64,000 nt of DNA from Pseudomonas sp. SDI. GTDB taxonomy: Bacteria; Pseudomonadota; Gammaproteobacteria; Pseudomonadales; Pseudomonadaceae. Made by a program: the position numbers and the translations under genes. Location of the stretch: contig NZ_QETK01000002.1 in assembly GCF_003105155.1 (NCBI RefSeq), forward strand, positions 62,001 through 126,000. Reading direction: 5' to 3'. The notes beneath the pieces were generated by a model that saw only the letters and a program-made list of their open reading frames with translations, did no database searches and was not told the origin of the DNA. Of this stretch, positions 60,514 to 64,000 are shown piece after piece; position 1 is the first letter of the stretch; every line of letters begins with the position of its first letter.

Positions 60514-61560
60514 ATGACCCGTTACCTCGACGTCACCGATCTCAGCCAGCTGGTCAACCGCCACGGCCTGAGCACCTGCCTGGGCGAAATGGCCGAATAC
60601 ATTCGCGAGGACTATCTGCGCTGGCACGACTTCGAAAAATGCCCGCGCCTGGCTAACCATTCGCCCGACGGCGTGATCGAGCTGATGCCAGTGTCGGATG
60701 CCAACCTGTACGCGTTCAAGTACGTCAACGGCCACCCGAAAAATACCCAGCGCGGCATGCTCACGGTGATGGCCTTCGGTGCCCTCGGCGACGTCGACAC
60801 CGGCGCCCCGGTGTTGCTCAGCGAAATGACCCTGACCACCGCCATCCGCACCGCCGCCACCTCGGCGCTGGCCGCGCGCTACCTGGCTCGCCCCGACAGC
60901 CGCCGCATGGCGCTGATTGGCAACGGCTCGCAGAGCGAATTCCAGGCGCTGGCCTTCCACGCCCTGCTCGGCATCGACGAAATCCGCCTGTACGACCTCG
61001 ACCCCCAGGCCACCGCCAAGCTCGCAGCGAACCTGGCCGCCTACCCGGCCATCCGGGTGATCCTCGCCGATTCGGTGGCCGACGCGGTGCGCGGCGCCGA
61101 CATCGTCACCACGGTGACCGCCGACAAGGCCTATGCCACCATCCTCAGCCCGGAGATGATCGAACCGGGCATGCACCTGAATGCGGTGGGCGGTGACTGC
61201 CCAGGCAAGACCGAGTTGCACCGCGAGATCGTCGAGCGCGCACGGGTGATCGTCGAGTACGAACCGCAAAGCCGCATCGAAGGCGAAATCCAGCAGATGC
61301 CGGCGGATTCGCCAACCACCGAATTCTGGCAGGTGGTCAACGGCCAGTCGCCAGGCCGTGAAAACGCCGAGCAGGTGACCCTGTTCGATTCGGTTGGTTT
61401 CGCCCTCGAAGACTACTCGGCGCTGCGCTACGTGCTCGACGTGGCCAAGGCACTGGACATCGGCCACGACATCGCCCTGGTGCCGCAACTGCAGAATCCC
61501 AAAGACCTGTTCGCCCTGCTCCAGCCACCGCTGACCAGCCTGCAGAAAAAGCGCGCCTGA
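60514..61560 (+). CDS. Ornithine cyclodeaminase
   Basis: Converts ornithine to proline and ammonia with bound NAD. The 348-aa protein has the substrate region PRLANHSPDGVIELMPVSD, the dinucleotide loop MALIGNGSQSEFQALAFHAL and AVGGDCPGKTEL with the catalytic Asp. AAGGAG lies nine bases before ATG 60514. It is in one operon with ctlX and is followed by a hairpin and the amino-acid ABC genes. Confidence 0.93.
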   Translation: MTRYLDVTDLSQLVNRHGLSTCLGEMAEYIREDYLRWHDFEKCPRLANHSPDGVIELMPVSDANLYAFKYVNGHPKNTQRGMLTVMAFGALGDVDTGAPVLLSEMTLTTAIRTAATSALAARYLARPDSRRMALIGNGSQSEFQALAFHALLGIDEIRLYDLDPQATAKLAANLAAYPAIRVILADSVADAVRGADIVTTVTADKAYATILSPEMIEPGMHLNAVGGDCPGKTELHREIVERARVIVEYEPQSRIEGEIQQMPADSPTTEFWQVVNGQSPGRENAEQVTLFDSVGFALEDYSALRYVLDVAKALDIGHDIALVPQLQNPKDLFALLQPPLTSLQKKRA

Positions 61561-61569
61561 CGCCGTAAA

Positions 61570-61595
61570 ACCTGCCGTGTCAGCACACGGCAGGT
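61570..61595 (+). terminator. Hairpin after ornithine cyclodeaminase
   Basis: ACCTGCCGTGT (61570-61580), loop CAGC, ACACGGCAGGT (61585-61595): a perfect 11-bp stem nine bases after the stop, without a T-run. It probably trims expression of the downstream ABC genes or stabilises the ctlX-ocd message. The rest of the gap to 61821 holds an A-rich stretch (61700-61766) but no gene. Confidence 0.6.
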
Positions 61596-61821
61596 CGAAA
61601 ACTGCTGTGCCGAAGCCAAAACCGGCGGTGCCTCAGCCGATTCCGCTGCGCGCGTAGCGTTAACAGCACAATCCAGTCGCCCGCGCCGGCCGAAACGACA
61701 CAAAAAAATCAGCGCCTTACCGCATTCTGAGCCTCGACCACTCAGTCACAAAAATTAAAAAAAGCTGACCTACGAAGCGTCCACTGCCCTACATCAACTA
61801 CAAAACACAGGGATCCCTCAC

Positions 61822-62601
61822 ATGACTTCGCTGCGAAAACTCCTCAGCGTGCTGCTCCTGCCATTGTGCGCGAGTGCTGTACAAGCCCAGGAATGGACAG
61901 AAATCCGTTTCGGCGTCTACCCCGAATACCCGCCCTTCGAATCCGTCGCCGCCGATGGCAGCCTGCAAGGCTTCGACATCGAACTGGGCACGGCCATCTG
62001 TGAAAAGCTGCAGGTCAAATGCACCTGGGTGCACAACGAGTTCGACGGCATGATCCCGGCGCTGCGCGCGCGCAAATTCGACGCCATCATGTCGTCGATG
62101 GCCGTGACCCCAGCGCGGCAGAAACAGATCGAGTTCAGCGATCGGCTGTTCCTCAGCCCAACCTCGATCATCACCCGCAAAAGCGCCGACTTCGGCGACA
62201 CCCCGGAATCGCTCAAGGGCAAGCAGGTCGGCGTGCTGCAAGGCTCGCTGCAGGAAGCCTATGCCCGCGCCAAACTGGCGCCGCTGGGGGCCCAGGTCAA
62301 AGCCTACCAGGCCCAGGACCAGAACTACGCCGACCTCATGAACGGCCGCCTCGACGCCACCCTCACCGACAAGCTCGAAGCCCAGCTGAACTTCCTCAGC
62401 AAGCCTGAAGGTGCCGAGTTCAAGAGCGGCCCGGCGATCAAGGACCCAACCCTGCCACTGGACATCGCCATGGGCCTGCGCAAGAACGACACCGAGCTCA
62501 AGGCCCTGCTGAACAAGGGTATTGCCGCGGTGCTGGCCGATGGCACCTTTGCCAGGATCCAGCAGAAGTACGTCGGCGACCTGGATATCTACAACGAGTA
62601 A
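61822..62601 (+). CDS. Polar amino-acid ABC transporter substrate-binding protein
   Basis: 259-aa periplasmic protein (SBP_bac_3 family, ArgT/AotJ-like). The signal peptide is cut after AVQA; then come IRFGVYPEYPPFESVAADG, QGFDIELGTAICEKL and FDGMIPALRARKFDAIMSSM, the usual basic amino-acid-binding blocks. Its position after ctlX and ocd suggests citrulline, ornithine or arginine. The start at ATG 61822 lacks a strong ribosome site. Confidence 0.93.
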   Translation: MTSLRKLLSVLLLPLCASAVQAQEWTEIRFGVYPEYPPFESVAADGSLQGFDIELGTAICEKLQVKCTWVHNEFDGMIPALRARKFDAIMSSMAVTPARQKQIEFSDRLFLSPTSIITRKSADFGDTPESLKGKQVGVLQGSLQEAYARAKLAPLGAQVKAYQAQDQNYADLMNGRLDATLTDKLEAQLNFLSKPEGAEFKSGPAIKDPTLPLDIAMGLRKNDTELKALLNKGIAAVLADGTFARIQQKYVGDLDIYNE

Positions 62602-62680
62602 GCCACGCCACAGCGGCCGCGCTCGATGAGCCCGGCCGCTGCTGTGCACTGCGCTGCTTCGTTCTACCGAGAGCTTCCCC

Positions 62681-63406
62681 GTGAACGACTTCCTTCACTC
62701 GATCGGCTTGCAGGCCCTGAGCCTGCAGGGCTTCGGCCCGCTATTGGCGCAAGGGGCCTGGATGACCCTGAAACTGGCCCTGCTGTCGCTGCTGCTGAGC
62801 CTGGCCCTGGGCCTGCTCGGAGCCAGCGCCAAGCTGTCGCCGCTGCGCCTGCTGCGCGTACCCGCCACTCTCTACACCACACTGATCCGCAGCGTCCCGG
62901 ACCTGGTTCTGATCCTGCTGATCTTCTACACCCTGCAACTGTGGTTGAACGACCTCACCGAACGGCTCGGCTGGGGCTACGTCGAAATCGATCCGTTCAC
63001 CGCCGGGGTGATGATCCTGGGCTTCATCTACGGTGCTTACTTCACCGAGAACTTCCGCGGCGCGATCCTCAGCGTCCCGGTCGGCCAGTTGGAAGCGGCC
63101 ACCGCCTACGGCCTGAGCCGGGTACAGCGGTTTCGCCTGGTGCTGTTTCCGCAGTTGATGCGCTTTGCCCTGCCGGGGCTGGGCAACAACTGGCTGGTGC
63201 TGCTCAAGTCCACCGCGCTGGTCTCGATCATCGGCCTGGCCGACCTGGTGAAAGCCGCGCAGAACGCTGGCAAGACCACCCACAATACCCTGTACTTTCT
63301 GATCCTTGCCGGGCTGGTCTACCTGCTCATTACCACCCTCTCCAACCGTCTGTTCAAACAGCTGGAGCGGCGCTACAACACCGGCATCAAGGGGCTCAGC
63401 TCATGA
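62681..63406 (+). CDS. Polar amino-acid ABC transporter permease (HisQ/AotQ type)
   Basis: 241-aa inner-membrane permease with about five helices (WMTLKLALLSLLLSLALGLL; DLVLILLIFYTLQLWLN) and the EAA loop EAATAYGLSRVQRFRLVLFP. The start is GTG 62681 with GAGAG nine bases upstream. Its stop overlaps the next permease as ATGA. Confidence 0.93.
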   Translation: MNDFLHSIGLQALSLQGFGPLLAQGAWMTLKLALLSLLLSLALGLLGASAKLSPLRLLRVPATLYTTLIRSVPDLVLILLIFYTLQLWLNDLTERLGWGYVEIDPFTAGVMILGFIYGAYFTENFRGAILSVPVGQLEAATAYGLSRVQRFRLVLFPQLMRFALPGLGNNWLVLLKSTALVSIIGLADLVKAAQNAGKTTHNTLYFLILAGLVYLLITTLSNRLFKQLERRYNTGIKGLSS

Positions 63407-64000
63407 TCGAACTGCTTCAGGAATACGGCCCGGCCTATCTCTACAACGACGGCAGTGGGCTGTCCGGCCTGGCGATGACGCTGTGGCTGTTCATTGTCAC
63501 CATGCTGCTGGGCTTTCTGCTGTCCCTGCCATTGGCGCTGGCGCGGGTTTCGCGGCGGTTCTGGTTGCGCTGGCCCGTGGAGTTCTACACCTTCCTGTTC
63601 CGCGGCACGCCGTTGTATATCCAGCTGCTGATCTGCTACACCGGTCTCTATGGGTTGGAAGTGGTGCGCGATCATGCGCTGCTCGACCAGTTCTTCCGCA
63701 ACGCGCTGAACTGCACCCTGCTGGCGTTCGTGCTGAACACCTGCGCCTACACCGTGGAAATCTTCGCCGGGGCAATCCGCAACATTCCCCATGGCGAAAT
63801 AGAGGCTGCGCAGGCATATGGCCTGCATGGCTGGCGGCTGAACCTGTTTGTGGTGTTGCCGGCGGCCCTGCGCCGTTCGTTGCCGGCCTACAGCAACGAA
63901 CTGATCCTGATGCTGCACGCCACCTCGCTGGCCTTCACCGCGACCATCGCCGATATCCTCAAGGTGGCCCGCGATGCCAACGCCGCAACCTTCCTGACCT
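63403..64000 (+). CDS. Polar amino-acid ABC transporter permease (HisM/AotM type), cut by window end
   Basis: The first 199 codons of a HisM-type permease: MIELLQEYGPAYLYNDGSGL, helix SGLAMTLWLFIVTMLLGFLL, EFYTFLFRGTPLYIQLLICY and the EAA loop EAAQAYGLHGWRLNLFVVLP. About 30-40 residues should be missing. The ATG overlaps the upstream stop by four bases. A matching ATPase gene is expected just outside the window. Confidence 0.93.
   Translation, partial: MIELLQEYGPAYLYNDGSGLSGLAMTLWLFIVTMLLGFLLSLPLALARVSRRFWLRWPVEFYTFLFRGTPLYIQLLICYTGLYGLEVVRDHALLDQFFRNALNCTLLAFVLNTCAYTVEIFAGAIRNIPHGEIEAAQAYGLHGWRLNLFVVLPAALRRSLPAYSNELILMLHATSLAFTATIADILKVARDANAATFLT

Overview
The window is a gene-dense, GC-rich Pseudomonas chromosome segment, most likely from the P. 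putida group. Evidence for this is the gene order (thrS-infC-rpmI-rplT-pheS; an rbs operon next to ansB and an EndA/EndX nuclease; tig-clpP-clpX-lon-hupB-ppiD next to fabI; a tRNA-Arg/His/Leu cluster next to folD), the REP-type GTGGGAGC...GCTCCCAC repeats, and protein sequences that resemble P. putida and P. aeruginosa proteins I know (LdcA, AnsB, ClpP). I see no prophage, insertion sequence, CRISPR array or rRNA operon.

Layout. 1-4.2 kb (minus): translation operon thrS-infC-rpmI-rplT-pheS, with an AUU start for infC, a tRNA-Thr anticodon-arm mimic in front of thrS, and two hairpins before pheS. 4.5-5.7 kb: small secreted protein, cold-shock protein, REP pair, I78 inhibitor lipoprotein. 5.8-11.6 kb (minus): two-partner secretion pair tpsB-tpsA, the most accessory-looking stretch. 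11.9-19.5 kb (minus): two small unknown genes, then rbsBACRKD plus a periplasmic nucleoside hydrolase, under a perfect LacI-type palindrome. 19.5-22.0 kb (plus): ansB with a sigma54-type promoter and two AauR-type sites, then a LexA-boxed DUF1654-endonuclease pair. 22.0-27.7 kb (minus): HD hydrolase, SPOR lipoprotein, lysine decarboxylase, dnaQ, rnhA, methyltransferase. 27.8-38.4 kb (plus): gloB, mltD, a Yej-type peptide ABC transporter with two tandem binding proteins, fabI. 38.5-47.0 kb (minus): ppiD, hupB, lon, clpX, clpP, tig. 47.2-51.3 kb: small unknown gene, SLC13 transporter, five tRNAs, folD. 51.5-59.4 kb: a GlpSTPQUV-type glycerol/polyol ABC operon and a divergent sigma54 activator. 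59.6-64.0 kb (plus): citrulline hydrolase (CtlX), ornithine cyclodeaminase and a polar amino-acid ABC transporter cut by the window end.

Functional logic. The rbs block with the nucleoside hydrolase looks like a nucleoside-to-ribose salvage unit. AnsB feeds periplasmic Gln/Asn as Glu/Asp. The Glp-type transporter is probably switched on by the divergent AcoR-like activator: a -24/-12 promoter lies before glpS, with a cluster of TGAACA half-sites 65-145 bp upstream. The last block reads as citrulline import, then ornithine, then proline.

The best candidates for under-described biology are the asymmetric GlpS/GlpT ATPase pair with its sigma54 control region, the SOS-controlled DUF1654/EndX pair, the thrS anticodon mimic, and the compact citrulline-to-proline operon.
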